A DNA stretch of 64,000 bases from Nocardioides scoriae (GCF_900104965.1 NZ_LT629757.1:1488001-1552000); one strand, 5' to 3'; shown: positions 18,728-27,691, numbered from the stretch's first letter. Made by a program: numbers and translations. The notes: generated by a model from the letters alone, not told the origin.

Positions 18728-20655
18728 TGGCCGCCGTCGTGATCCCGGCGCCGCCGCCCGAGGTGCCCCTCCTCGAGCCCCGCTCGACCGGCTCCCCGAT
18801 GGTGCGGCCGGTGCGCGACGCCGCCACCACGACCGGCGAGGTGTCGGACTGGGCCGCGGCCGACGGCGTGCCGCCCGGGTGGGAGGGCGACGCCTCCGAG
18901 GCGGCCGGCCACGCGATGAGCGCGCTCGCGACCGACCTCGACGCCGCCGTCGCCGTGCTGCACCGCGTCGCGACGGCGCTCGACACCTTCTTCGACACCG
19001 TCGCCACCCTCGAGCAGCGCCGCACCGACCTCGTCGAGGAGCGCGGCAGCCTCGCCGACCGGCAGCGCACCCTGGCGGCCGACGGCGCGTCGTACACCGA
19101 GGACGAGGAGGCCGACCTGCGCCAGCGCGCCCAGGCGCTGCAGGCCGACGTCGACGCCTTCGTGCAGCGCGTCCAGACCTGGCAGGACGACACGACGCGC
19201 GCCGAGGACACCCTGGTCGCGGTGCTGCAGGGATCCGACACGCCCGCCGAGGCGGGGCAGTACGTCGCCTCCCGCTCGAGCTCCCTCGACGCCCTCGTGG
19301 CCGACCTCGTCGCACGGGGCACGCTGCCCCCCGGGGCGGCCGGGATGACCAGCGAGGAGCTGCGGGCCTGGATCATCGACCACCCCGAGGCAGCCGCCGC
19401 CCTGCTCGAGCGGCGGCCCCCGCCCGGCACCGGTCCCGCCGCCGAGCTCGCGGCGATCCTCGCACCCGCGCTCACCACCCCCGACGGCTCCGCGGCCCTG
19501 CACGAGCAGCGGCGCGAGGACGCCCGCGCGCTGTTCGAGAGCCTCCCGCCCGAGGACGCCGCGCTGCTGGCGATGCTCTACCCGGGTGTGGTCGGCAACC
19601 TCGACGGCGTCCCCTTCGGCAACCGCGCGGACGCCAACACCGTCGCCGTGGTCGTCGCCCTCGCCGACGAGCGGGCCCACCTGTCCGACCTCGAGGACCA
19701 GCACGCCGAGAACCAGGACGACTGGGACTTCCTCGGGCTGAACAACGACGACCTCGAGGGCCCCCTGTCCGACGCGCAGAGCCGCATCGACCTCTACGAG
19801 TCGATCCTGGGCGACGACCGGCAGATCCTCTACTTCGACCCCGCGGGCGACGGCGCCATCGCCGAGCTGCACGGCGACATCGGCGCCGAGACCCGCAACG
19901 TCGGGGTCAGCGTGCCCGGCACCGGCACCGACCTGGCGGGCTACCAGGGCGTCGCGGACCGCTCGGAGTCGTTCGTCAACGCCAGCCCGCCCGGCGAGCT
20001 CGCGATGATCTCGTGGATGGGCGGCGACCTGCCCGACAGCGTCGTGCAGGACGCCCCGTTCGCCAACTACGCCCGCGACCTCGGTCCCCGGCTGGCCGAC
20101 TTCTCCCACGACGTCCGCCAGGAGATCGACCACTCGGCGGCCGCGGGCAACGACGCGCAGACGACCTACCTCGGCCACTCCTACGGCGGCGCCGTCGTCG
20201 GGCGCTCCGAGCTCGCCGGGCTCGACGCCGACCGCGTGCTGCACGTCGAGTCCGCCGGCATGGGCCACGACGTGCAGGACCCCGGTGACCTGCCGGCCTC
20301 GCAGGCCGGTGTCGACCGCTACTCGATGACCGCCCCCGGTGACGTCATCGAGCTCTCCCAGGGCACGCAGGCCGGCGACAACATCGGCCACGGGGCCGAC
20401 CCGGACAGCTTCCCCGGCACCGTCCGGCTCGACACCGGCAACACCGCCGACGGGGAGTTCAACACCGGCACGGACTCCCACAGCGCGGTGTTCGAGGAGC
20501 AGTCGGACGCCTGGTACAACATGGTCGAGGTGCTCAACGGCGGCGAGGTGACGACCTACCGGGCGCCCGAGTACGACTACGTCACCTCCCCCTACGGTGG
20601 CGTGTCGTCCTACCAGACCGGGTGGGGACCCGGGGAACAGGTGGACATCGAGTGA
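18727..20655 (+). CDS. DUF1023 alpha/beta hydrolase with N-terminal WXG-like helical domain
   Basis: A 642-aa protein in two parts. Residues about 30-180 are helical and coiled-coil-like, beginning with PPGWEGDASEA, a W-x-G turn as in WXG100 proteins. Residues about 350-620 form the DUF1023 (Abhydrolase_8) domain. The nucleophile elbow is visible as LGHSYGGAVVG, with later Asp and His candidates (APGDVIEL, TDSHSAVFE). No signal peptide is present, so export, if any, would need a type VII-like system. It is coupled to the small protein before it (TGATG) and the lipoprotein after it (GTGA). Substrate unknown; lipase or esterase activity is a guess from the fold. Confidence 0.85.
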   Translation: MAAVVIPAPPPEVPLLEPRSTGSPMVRPVRDAATTTGEVSDWAAADGVPPGWEGDASEAAGHAMSALATDLDAAVAVLHRVATALDTFFDTVATLEQRRTDLVEERGSLADRQRTLAADGASYTEDEEADLRQRAQALQADVDAFVQRVQTWQDDTTRAEDTLVAVLQGSDTPAEAGQYVASRSSSLDALVADLVARGTLPPGAAGMTSEELRAWIIDHPEAAAALLERRPPPGTGPAAELAAILAPALTTPDGSAALHEQRREDARALFESLPPEDAALLAMLYPGVVGNLDGVPFGNRADANTVAVVVALADERAHLSDLEDQHAENQDDWDFLGLNNDDLEGPLSDAQSRIDLYESILGDDRQILYFDPAGDGAIAELHGDIGAETRNVGVSVPGTGTDLAGYQGVADRSESFVNASPPGELAMISWMGGDLPDSVVQDAPFANYARDLGPRLADFSHDVRQEIDHSAAAGNDAQTTYLGHSYGGAVVGRSELAGLDADRVLHVESAGMGHDVQDPGDLPASQAGVDRYSMTAPGDVIELSQGTQAGDNIGHGADPDSFPGTVRLDTGNTADGEFNTGTDSHSAVFEEQSDAWYNMVEVLNGGEVTTYRAPEYDYVTSPYGGVSSYQTGWGPGEQVDIE

Positions 20656-21086
20656 CCCGCGCAGCAGCCCTCGTGCTCGTCGCCCTGCTGACCACCCTCA
20701 CCGCCTGCACCAGCAGCAAGGAGCCCTCCGTGCCCGACCGTGACATCGAGACCGTGGCCGCCGAGGCCCGCACCCTCATCGACGAGCTCGCGGGCCGGGT
20801 CGGCCAGGACCCCGAGGTCCAGCAGGACACCATCACCGACTGCGTGCCCGGCGACCGCGACTCCGGCAAGGACCTGATCTACAACGTCCGCGTCACCGTG
20901 CAGCCCGGCACCCTCGAGCGGGTGCGCTCCGAGGTCGCCCAGCAGTACGAGCAGGACGGCTGGGAGGTGCGCCCCCGCGGCTCGGACAACACCGTGTTCC
21001 GCAAGGGCGAGGTGACCATGGGCGTGACCGTGTTCGAGGACAAGGGCCTCGCCGCGGTCAGCGGCAGCGGCGGATGCGTGCGCTGA
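20652..21086 (+). CDS. Small lipoprotein coupled to the DUF1023 hydrolase
   Basis: A 144-aa predicted lipoprotein: hydrophobic N-terminus, lipobox LLTTLTAC, then a small alpha/beta domain with two further cysteines (ITDCVPGD and the C-terminal GGCVR) that may pair. The GTG start overlaps the hydrolase stop by 4 bp (GTGA). I recognise no family motif. Tight coupling to a possibly exported hydrolase suggests an accessory or protective role, which is inference only. Confidence 0.75.
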   Translation: MTRAAALVLVALLTTLTACTSSKEPSVPDRDIETVAAEARTLIDELAGRVGQDPEVQQDTITDCVPGDRDSGKDLIYNVRVTVQPGTLERVRSEVAQQYEQDGWEVRPRGSDNTVFRKGEVTMGVTVFEDKGLAAVSGSGGCVR

Positions 21087-21112
21087 GCGTCGCCGTCGCG
21101 GGCGGCGCGGCG

Positions 21113-21118
21113 TACGCT
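21113..21118 (+). promoter_or_regulatory. Predicted -10 box of the 61-aa protein gene
   Basis: TACGCT fits TANNNT and lies 23 bp before ATG 21142, leaving a leader with the ribosome binding site GGAGGT. Confidence 0.4.
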
Positions 21119-21141
21119 GGGAGCGATCCCTGGAGGTCGCC

Positions 21142-21327
21142 ATGACGCACCCCGCCGACGCCGACCGGCCCGTCGCACCCGCACCGCGCAGCAGGTACGC
21201 CGAGCTGCCGCCGGCCGTGCGCTTCGAGGACCTGCGGGCCGTCCACGACGTGCGACCCGACCCCGTCGAGCGGGGCGCCCAGGAGGCCGAGACCGACTGG
21301 CTGCTGCGCACGGTCGGGATCGGCTGA
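21142..21327 (+). CDS. Conserved-looking 61-aa protein, function unknown
   Basis: A short hydrophilic protein with a Pro/Ala-rich N-terminus and a charged C-terminal half (VRFEDLRAVHDVRPDPVE, then ETDWLLRTVGIG). No signal peptide or membrane segment. A strong ribosome binding site (GGAGGT, spacing 4-5) and a -10 box upstream support that it is real. It ends 3 bp before the convergent phosphoesterase gene. I do not recognise a family. Confidence 0.6.
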   Translation: MTHPADADRPVAPAPRSRYAELPPAVRFEDLRAVHDVRPDPVERGAQEAETDWLLRTVGIG

Positions 21328-21330
21328 GCC

Positions 21331-21822
21331 TCAGTCCAGCACGAGGACCCGGCTGCTGCGGACCTCGCCGTCCTCCAGCACCAGCTCGCCCATGGTGCGG
21401 TGCGGCTGGCGCCGCTTGTCGGTCGGCGACCCCGGGTTGAAGGCCCGCTGGCCCTCGTGGACCTCGTCCCACGGCACGTGCGAGTGCCCGAAGACCACCA
21501 GGTCGGCGTGCGGGAACCGCCGGCGCAGCCGGGCACCGCGCCCCCTGGCCGGCCCGCTGTCGTGCAGCATCGCCACGGCGACGCCCGCCAGCGTCAGCTC
21601 CAGCACCTCCGGTGCCCCCCACGCGGCCACGTCCGGGCCGTCGTTGTTGCCGAGCACCACCCGCACCGGGGCCAGCGCCGCCAGCTCGTCCAGCGTCTCC
21701 GCGCGGCAGACGTCGCCCGCGTGCAGCACCAGGTCGACCCCCTCCAGCGCCCGTGCCACGGCCGGCGGGCAGCCCTTCCAGAAGCGGGGCGAGTGGGTGT
21801 CGGCGAGGACGGCGATGCGCAC
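21331..21822 (-). CDS. YfcE-type metallophosphoesterase
   Basis: A 163-aa calcineurin-like phosphoesterase of the short MJ0936/YfcE class. All dimetal motifs are present in order: LADTHSP, HAGDVC, GNNDGPD, LHDSG and FGHSHVP. Members hydrolyse phosphodiesters or phosphomonoesters in vitro; the physiological substrate is unknown. The GTG start lies 6 bp after CACACT, so the transcript may be leaderless. It is convergent with the 61-aa protein gene. Confidence 0.88.
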   Translation of the reverse strand: MRIAVLADTHSPRFWKGCPPAVARALEGVDLVLHAGDVCRAETLDELAALAPVRVVLGNNDGPDVAAWGAPEVLELTLAGVAVAMLHDSGPARGRGARLRRRFPHADLVVFGHSHVPWDEVHEGQRAFNPGSPTDKRRQPHRTMGELVLEDGEVRSSRVLVLD

Positions 21823-21882
21823 CCGTCCAGTGTGGCGGCCGGGCGGTCGAGGGCCGGGACGGGGCCGGGACGGGGCCGTGCC

Positions 21883-22266
21883 TCAGACGTCGATGTCGGC
21901 CGGCAGCGGCAGCCGCTGCACCCCGCCGAGGCGCTTGTGGAAGCGCACGTGGTCGGCGTACGCCTCCAGGGAGCGCCACAGCGCGACGTGGGCCGCCCAG
22001 GGCAGCGGGTCGCCGTCGTGGTGCCACGAGGGGCCGAACCCGATCCACACCGGCGTCCAGGTCTGCGCGAGGTCCCACGCCCCCCGCTGCGCCACCAGCA
22101 GCCGCCGCCGCACCTGGAACTCCTGGCGCGGGCCGTCCTCCACGATCGGCGCCGTCCGCACCGGCCACAGCCGCAGGTCGAGCGCCATCAGCGTGAGCTC
22201 GAGGTCCGCGAGCACGCCCGGCTCCACCAGCACGGTGGCGACGTTCTCGTGGGGTGCGCGTCTCAC
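21883..22266 (-). CDS. Hypothetical protein, 127 aa
   Basis: A soluble Trp-rich protein (tryptophans in LRLWPVR, WDLAQTWTPVWIGFG, SWHHDGD, WAAHVALWRSLEAY) with no signal peptide or membrane helix. I do not recognise a family. The GTG start sits 6 bp after a TAGCGT -10 box, supporting a leaderless transcript and the reality of the gene. It lies between the phosphoesterase and uppS on the same strand. Confidence 0.65.
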   Translation of the reverse strand: MRRAPHENVATVLVEPGVLADLELTLMALDLRLWPVRTAPIVEDGPRQEFQVRRRLLVAQRGAWDLAQTWTPVWIGFGPSWHHDGDPLPWAAHVALWRSLEAYADHVRFHKRLGGVQRLPLPADIDV

Positions 22267-22272
22267 CGGGGC

Positions 22273-22278
22273 ACGCTA
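22273..22278 (-). promoter_or_regulatory. Predicted -10 box, leaderless start of the 127-aa protein
   Basis: TAGCGT on the minus strand fits TANNNT and ends 6 bp before the GTG at 22264-22266. Confidence 0.45.
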
Positions 22279-22328
22279 ACCCCGGCCACCGACACCCGTC
22301 AGCCCCCGCGTCCGGCGGACGGGCGGCG

Positions 22329-22364
22329 CCCTTCGAGACACGACTCCGTCGTTCCTCAGGGACC
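22329..22364. repeat. REP-like imperfect palindrome
   Basis: A 36-bp imperfect palindrome in the gap between uppS and the 127-aa protein gene. On the minus strand it begins GGTCCCTGAGGAACGACGG and ends GTCTCGAAGGG. It resembles the abundant intergenic elements of Nocardioides-type genomes with a GGTxxxTGAGGA...TCTCGAAxxx layout. Only this copy is seen in the window. It may also help stop transcription. Resemblance is from memory of such genomes. Confidence 0.5.
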
Positions 22365-22372
22365 GGGAGGAG

Positions 22373-23164
22373 TCAGGCGGTGCCGTAGCGGCGGTTGCGG
22401 CCGGCGTACTCCTCGACCGCGGCCCACAGGTGGCGGCGGTCGACGTCGGGCCACAGGACGTCGGTGAAGGCGAGCTCGCTGTAGGCGGCCTGCCAGAGCA
22501 TGAAGTTGGACAGGCGCTGCTCGCCGGAGGTGCGCCAGACGAGGTCGGCGTCGGCGAGCTCGGGGACGTAGAGGTAGCGCGCGAAGGTGCGCTCGTCGAC
22601 GCGGTCGGGGTCCACCCGTCCGGCGGCGACGTCCTGGGCCAGGGCGCGGGCGGCGTCGGCGAGCTCGGCGCGGCCGCCGTAGTTGACGCACATGGTCAGG
22701 GTCAGCACGTCGTTGTCGCGGGTCAGCTCCTCGGCGACCTGCAGCTCCTTGATCACCGAGCGCCACAGCCGGGGGGCGCGGCCGGCCCACCGCACGCGCA
22801 CGCCGAGCTCGTGCATCTCGTCGCGGCGGCGGCGGATGACGTCGCGGTTGAAGCCCATGAGGAACTTCACCTCGTCGGCCGAGCGCGACCAGTTCTCGGT
22901 GGAGAAGGCGTACGCCGAGATCGCCTTGACCCCGACCTCGATCGCGCCCTCGACCACGTCGAACAGCGAGGACTCGCCCTCGGCGTGGCCCGCCGTGCGG
23001 GGCAGCCCGCGCTCCTGGGCCCAGCGGCCGTTGCCGTCCATGATGATCGCGACGTGGCGCGGCACCAGGTCGAGCGGCACGTCGGGCGCGGTGGCGCCGC
23101 TGGCGTGGGGGGTCGGGGGCCGGACCGGACCGCGGTCCGGTGCCGACCGGCGGGAACGGCGCAT
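22373..23164 (-). CDS. uppS: Isoprenyl diphosphate synthase (UppS-type)
   Basis: Cis-prenyltransferase making long-chain polyprenyl diphosphate, the lipid carrier for peptidoglycan. The 263-aa protein carries the active-site IIMDGNGRWAQERGLPRTAG, the SAYAFSTENWSR motif and, near the C-terminus, RTSGEQRLSNFMLWQAAYSE. A Pro/Arg-rich tail of about 35 residues precedes the catalytic domain. The ATG shares one base with the recO stop (TGATG); recO-uppS order is common in actinobacteria. Whether the product is undecaprenyl or decaprenyl diphosphate cannot be told. Confidence 0.95.
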   Translation of the reverse strand: MRRSRRSAPDRGPVRPPTPHASGATAPDVPLDLVPRHVAIIMDGNGRWAQERGLPRTAGHAEGESSLFDVVEGAIEVGVKAISAYAFSTENWSRSADEVKFLMGFNRDVIRRRRDEMHELGVRVRWAGRAPRLWRSVIKELQVAEELTRDNDVLTLTMCVNYGGRAELADAARALAQDVAAGRVDPDRVDERTFARYLYVPELADADLVWRTSGEQRLSNFMLWQAAYSELAFTDVLWPDVDRRHLWAAVEEYAGRNRRYGTA

Positions 23165-23925
23165 CAGGCGCCCGCCACGCCGGGGCGGGCGTCCCAGGTC
23201 TCGCTGAGGTGGGGCATCGAGCGCAGCCCGCGCTCCAGGTGCCACGAGACGTACGCCGCGACCAGGCCGCGCGCCTCGCGCCGGTGCCGCGTCTCGGCCT
23301 CGTCGACGACGTCCCAGTGACCGGCGAGCAGCGCGCCCATGAGGGTCAGCGTCTCCCCCGCCGGGTTGGCCGAGCCGGGGACGCGGCAGGTGGTGCACAG
23401 CGAGCCGCCGGCGGCCGGGCTGAAGGCGCGGTGCGGGCCCTCGAGCCCGCAGCTCGCGCAGGCCACGAACGACGGCGCGTAGCCCGCCACGGCCAGCGAG
23501 CGCAGCAGGAACGAGTCGAGCACGTCGCCGGGGCGGTGCTCCCCCGCGGTCATCGCCCGCAGCGCCCCGACGAGCAGCAGGTACTGCTGCACCGAGGGCT
23601 GGCGCTCCTCCACGACCAGCCGCTCGGCGGTCTCGAGCATCACGCAGGCGGCGGTGTAGCGGTCGTAGTCGGCCGAGATGGTGGCCCCGAACGGCGCCCG
23701 GGTCTCGGCCTGCGTGATGGTGTCGAGGTTGCGCCCCTCGGCGAGCTGCAGGTCGACGTGGGTGAAGGGCTCCAGGCGCGAGCCGAACCGCGACGAGGTC
23801 CGTCGCACGCCGCGGGCCACGGCGCGCACCACGCCGTGCTGGCGGGTCAGCAGCGTGATGATGCGGTCGGCCTCGGCCAGCTTGTGCGTGCGGAGCACGA
23901 CCGCTTCGTCGCTGTACAGGGGCAT
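23164..23925 (-). CDS. recO: DNA repair protein RecO
   Basis: RecO works with RecR to load RecA onto SSB-coated DNA in RecF-pathway recombination. The 253-aa product has the N-terminal OB fold (PLYSDEAVVLRTHKLAEADR) and the C-terminal zinc motif as two CxxC pairs, VACASCGLEG and SLCTTCRVPG. The ATG at 23923-23925 lies 6 bp after GACAAT, a possible leaderless promoter, 16 bp after the stop of the upstream hydrolase gene. uppS follows with a 1-bp overlap. Confidence 0.95.
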   Translation of the reverse strand: MPLYSDEAVVLRTHKLAEADRIITLLTRQHGVVRAVARGVRRTSSRFGSRLEPFTHVDLQLAEGRNLDTITQAETRAPFGATISADYDRYTAACVMLETAERLVVEERQPSVQQYLLLVGALRAMTAGEHRPGDVLDSFLLRSLAVAGYAPSFVACASCGLEGPHRAFSPAAGGSLCTTCRVPGSANPAGETLTLMGALLAGHWDVVDEAETRHRREARGLVAAYVSWHLERGLRSMPHLSETWDARPGVAGA

Positions 23926-23940
23926 GGGCCCATTGTCCCC

Positions 23941-24789
23941 TCAGCTCCCGACGGAGCGCGGCACCGCCTCGCGGGCGAAGCACTCGGCCACGAAGTCGCT
24001 GGTCAGCCCGTCGAGCCGCGCCGGCCGCACCCGCCACTCCAGGATCGAGCGGGCCTCGACGAAGCGGGCGTCGGGCAGCTCGCCGGCGAGCATGGCGGCG
24101 TCGGCGGCCGGGTGGATCGGGTCGCTGGGGTGGCCCACGACCAGCGCCGGGGCCTGGATCCGGCGGCGCAGCCGCGAGGAGGGGGCGACCCGACCGAAGA
24201 AGATGCCGTGGATGGCGGCCGCCATCGGGGCCGGGCGCTGGTCCATGGTGTCGAGCGCGATGCCGGTCCAGAAGGGCACCAGCCCGCGCGGGACGGCGCG
24301 GGTGACGGTGCGCAGGGCGCTCACGCTCAGCGGCACGAACCGCGAGAGGAACAGCAGGGGGGCGAAGGCCAGGATCCCGGCCTCGAGCGCGTTGTCGAGC
24401 ACCGGCATCTCGCAGATCAGGCCCTGCACCCGCTCGGGGGCCAGCGAGGCCACCTCGAGCGAGGTGTTGGCGCCCAGCGAGGTGCCCCCGATGACGGCGC
24501 GCTCGATGCCGAGCTCGTCGAGCAGCGCGATCACCTGCTCGCCGAAGGCGGTCATCGAGTAGAGCAGCGGGTCGTCGGGGCGGTCCGAGCGGCCGTGGCC
24601 GAGCAGGTCGAGGGTGATGACGTGGGCACCCTGGGAGGCCAGGTGGCGCGCCAGCGGCTGGTGCATGCGGCGCGGCATCAGCTGGCCGTGGAGCAGCACG
24701 ACCCAGCGGTCGCCGCCGCCGTACTCGGTGAACTCCAGGCGGTGGCCGTCGTGGAAGAACTGACCGATGCGCTCCGAGACCAGGCTCAT
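23941..24789 (-). CDS. Alpha/beta hydrolase
   Basis: A 282-aa alpha/beta hydrolase without signal peptide. The oxyanion region is LLHGQLMPRRMH, the nucleophile elbow is GGTSLGANTS (Ser), and the acid and histidine are probably in VVGHPSDPIHPAADA and the C-terminal helix region. The segment TLDLLGHGRSDRP is typical of the fold. Substrate cannot be inferred. The ATG lies 6 bp after CAAGGT, again resembling a leaderless start. It precedes recO on the same strand by 15 bp. Confidence 0.85.
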   Translation of the reverse strand: MSLVSERIGQFFHDGHRLEFTEYGGGDRWVVLLHGQLMPRRMHQPLARHLASQGAHVITLDLLGHGRSDRPDDPLLYSMTAFGEQVIALLDELGIERAVIGGTSLGANTSLEVASLAPERVQGLICEMPVLDNALEAGILAFAPLLFLSRFVPLSVSALRTVTRAVPRGLVPFWTGIALDTMDQRPAPMAAAIHGIFFGRVAPSSRLRRRIQAPALVVGHPSDPIHPAADAAMLAGELPDARFVEARSILEWRVRPARLDGLTSDFVAECFAREAVPRSVGS

Positions 24790-24893
24790 GGGGCCACCTT
24801 GGCAGGCGCGCGGTCGGGGTGCAGGGGTCGCGTCCGCATCACGGGCACGCGGGCCGCGCGACAGCGGCCGGCGGCAGGGACCAGAATCACCGC

Positions 24894-27689
24894 GTGGACT
24901 CCGAGACGACGACCGGGCGCGGGCCGGTGGTGGCGCTGGTGCTGGCCAGCTACGTCGCCGCGGTGGCCAGCCTGTGGGCCGCCTACACCGTCGAGGTCAC
25001 CGTCTCGTGGTGGCCGGCCGCGGGGCTCGGGATCGTCGCGCTGCTGCTGGCCCCGCCCCGCCGGCGCCGGGTGGTGCTGCTCGCGCTGCTGGTCGCCTGG
25101 GTCGGCGCCAACCTGACGGCCGGGCGGCCGCCGCTCGCCGCCCTGCTGCTGGGCGCCGCCAACACGGTCGAGGCGGCGGTGGTGATGGCGCTGCTCCAGC
25201 GCTGGTCCGGCGGACGGCTGAGGCGGCTCCAGGACGCCTGGTGGCTGGTGCTGGCGGCGGTCTGCGGCGCCGTGGTGGCCGGCGTCGGCGTCGCGGCGGC
25301 GTACTCCCTGCTCCTGGACCGGCCGTACGCCGCGACGCTGGCGACCATCGCCCCGGCCCACCTCGCGTCGGTGGTGCTCATCGCCCCGCTGGGGATGGTC
25401 GCGTGGCGCCCGGGGTCGCACGAGCGCGGTCGCGAGGTCGCGCTGCACACCACGCTGCTGCTGGTCGTGGCGCTGCTGGCCTTCGGCCCCCTCGGGGCGT
25501 CGCTGCAGGGGCTCGGCCTGGTGCCGCTGCCCCTCGTGGTGTGGGCGGCCAGCCGCTTCCCCGTGCGCACGGTGGCGCTGCAGCTGGTGGCGCTGGCCGT
25601 GGTCGTCTCGGTCGGCACCGCTGCCGAGTGGGGGCCCTTCGTCACCATGGCCGGCCCGGGCACGGTGAGCGCGGTGGTCTCGCAGGTCTACCTCACCTGC
25701 GCCGGGCTGATCGGGCTCCCGCTGGCGCTGGCCGTCGGCGAGCGCGAGCAGGCGCTGCGCCGCCTGGCCAGCCGGGAGCGACACGCCCGCCAGGCCTTCA
25801 CCGCGTCCCGGGTCCCGATCCTGCTGGTCCGCGAGGACACCGGACACCTCGTCGTCGAGGAGGGCAACGAGGCCGCCGCCGTCCTGCTCGAGCAGCCGCT
25901 CGCGGACCTGCCCGCGCGACGGCTGGGCGACCTGGTGACCGCACCCGACCTGCTCGACGGCTGGGACCGGGTCGCCGCGGCCGGTGCCCGGGGCGAGGTC
26001 GACGGCGGGTGGTCGGGCCGCGTCGGCCTCCACGACCGCCCGCGCGCCCGGCTCGACGCGGTGCTCTCGCAGCTGGAGACCGGTCCCGGCGCGGGGCGCT
26101 GGTCGCTGCACCTGACCGACCTGACCGAGACGCTGGAGCTGCAGGCCCGGCTGCAGGCCGAGCGCACCTACACCCGCGCTGTCATCGACACCGCGTCGAG
26201 CATGATCCTGGTGACCGACGACCGCGGCACCGTGATCGCGGCCAACCCCGCCACCACCCGCATGACCGGGTACGCCGAGGGCGACCTGGTGGGCCGGTCG
26301 TTCTGGGACACGCTGATGCCCGAGCACCTGCGCGCCGGCGTCAGCGACCTGATCGGCAACCTGGTCTCGCTGCCGCGGCAGGGCGAGGCGACCGTCATGA
26401 CCCGCTCGGGCGAGCACCGCACCGTGGTGTTCTCCAACGTGGTCCACCGCAGCGACCCGGAGGGGCCGGTGACGCTGGTGCTGAGCGCCACCGACGTGAC
26501 CGACGCCCGCGAGAGCGCGGGCCTGGTCCAGCACGTGCTGCAGTCGGCCACCACCATCGCCTTCGTCGGCACCGACCTGCAGGGCCGGATCACGCTGTTC
26601 AACACCGGCGCCGAGCGGCTGCTGGGGCTGACCTCCGCCGAGGCCCAGGGCCGCCGGCTGGTCGACTTCCTGGCGCCGGTCCACGACGAGGAGGGCCCGG
26701 AGCCCGGCACCCCCCTCGAGCTGGTCGACCTGTTCGGCCGGCGGGGTGGCGAGCTGACCCCCGAGACCCAGGACTGGACGATGCTGCCGCAGGGCCGCTC
26801 CGGGGTGCGGGTCTCGCTCACCAGCAGCCCGGTGGCGACCGGCTTCGGCAAGGTGTTCGCCTACCTGTTCGTGGCCCGCGACGTCACCGACACCCGCCGC
26901 AACCAGGAGATCCTCGTCAACGCGCTGCGGCGCGAGCGCGAGGTCGTGGCCCGGCTGCAGGACCTCGACCGGGCCAAGGACGACTTCGTCTCCACCGTCA
27001 GCCACGAGCTGCGCACCCCGATGAGCAGCATCATCGGCAGCGCCGAGATGCTCGCCGACGGCATCACCGGCGAGCTCGAGCCCGGGCAGCAGCAGCTCGT
27101 GGAGGTGATCGCCCGCAACGGCGACCGGCTGCTCGCCCTGGCCGACGACCTGCTCCTGATGGCCGTCTTCGACCGCGAGGCGTGGCCGGCGCAGCGCGCC
27201 GAGCTCGACCTGGTCGAGGTGGTCCGCGAGAGCGTGCGGTCGGTGGAGTCGCTGCTGACCGGGCGCGACCTCGCCACCGGCTGCGAGCTGCCCCAGGAGC
27301 CCGTGACCGTCTCGGGGGACGCCTCCCACCTGGAGCGCGCCGTCACCAACCTGCTCACCAACGCCGTGAAGTTCACCCCCGACGGCGGCCGCGTGACGGT
27401 CGGCCTGCGGCCGCTGCCCGACCGGCGCTCGGTCGTCGTCGAGGTCGCCGACACCGGGCTGGGCATCCCCGAGGCCGACCTCGAGCACGTCTTCGACCGG
27501 TTCTTCCGCACCTCGGTCGTCCAGGAGCACGCCATCCAGGGATCCGGCCTGGGCCTGTCGATCGTCCGCAGCATCGTGGAGAGCCACGACGGGAGCATCA
27601 CCGTGCGCTCCCGGGTCGGCGAGGGCACCACCTTCGCGCTGACCCTGCCGCTCGCCCACCGCTCCACCCGCAGCGCTCCCCCAACCTAA
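24894..27689 (+). CDS. MASE1/PAS sensor histidine kinase (first of tandem pair)
   Basis: A 931-aa membrane kinase. Residues about 15-290 form a MASE1-type sensor domain of about eight helices (SWWPAAGLG near the start is typical). Three PAS-like regions follow (about 300-420, 420-545, 545-670), linked by TDVTDARE and ARDVTDTRR. The kinase core has the H-box FVSTVSHELRTPMSSIIGS, the N-box NLLTNAVKFTPDGG, G1 VADTGLGIP and G2 GSGLGLSIV. The GTG at 24894 is preferred; the open frame upstream has no membrane-protein character. It is followed after 49 bp by a paralogue. The ligand is unknown and no response regulator is adjacent. Confidence 0.88.
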   Translation: MDSETTTGRGPVVALVLASYVAAVASLWAAYTVEVTVSWWPAAGLGIVALLLAPPRRRRVVLLALLVAWVGANLTAGRPPLAALLLGAANTVEAAVVMALLQRWSGGRLRRLQDAWWLVLAAVCGAVVAGVGVAAAYSLLLDRPYAATLATIAPAHLASVVLIAPLGMVAWRPGSHERGREVALHTTLLLVVALLAFGPLGASLQGLGLVPLPLVVWAASRFPVRTVALQLVALAVVVSVGTAAEWGPFVTMAGPGTVSAVVSQVYLTCAGLIGLPLALAVGEREQALRRLASRERHARQAFTASRVPILLVREDTGHLVVEEGNEAAAVLLEQPLADLPARRLGDLVTAPDLLDGWDRVAAAGARGEVDGGWSGRVGLHDRPRARLDAVLSQLETGPGAGRWSLHLTDLTETLELQARLQAERTYTRAVIDTASSMILVTDDRGTVIAANPATTRMTGYAEGDLVGRSFWDTLMPEHLRAGVSDLIGNLVSLPRQGEATVMTRSGEHRTVVFSNVVHRSDPEGPVTLVLSATDVTDARESAGLVQHVLQSATTIAFVGTDLQGRITLFNTGAERLLGLTSAEAQGRRLVDFLAPVHDEEGPEPGTPLELVDLFGRRGGELTPETQDWTMLPQGRSGVRVSLTSSPVATGFGKVFAYLFVARDVTDTRRNQEILVNALRREREVVARLQDLDRAKDDFVSTVSHELRTPMSSIIGSAEMLADGITGELEPGQQQLVEVIARNGDRLLALADDLLLMAVFDREAWPAQRAELDLVEVVRESVRSVESLLTGRDLATGCELPQEPVTVSGDASHLERAVTNLLTNAVKFTPDGGRVTVGLRPLPDRRSVVVEVADTGLGIPEADLEHVFDRFFRTSVVQEHAIQGSGLGLSIVRSIVESHDGSITVRSRVGEGTTFALTLPLAHRSTRSAPPT

Positions 27690-27691
27690 AA

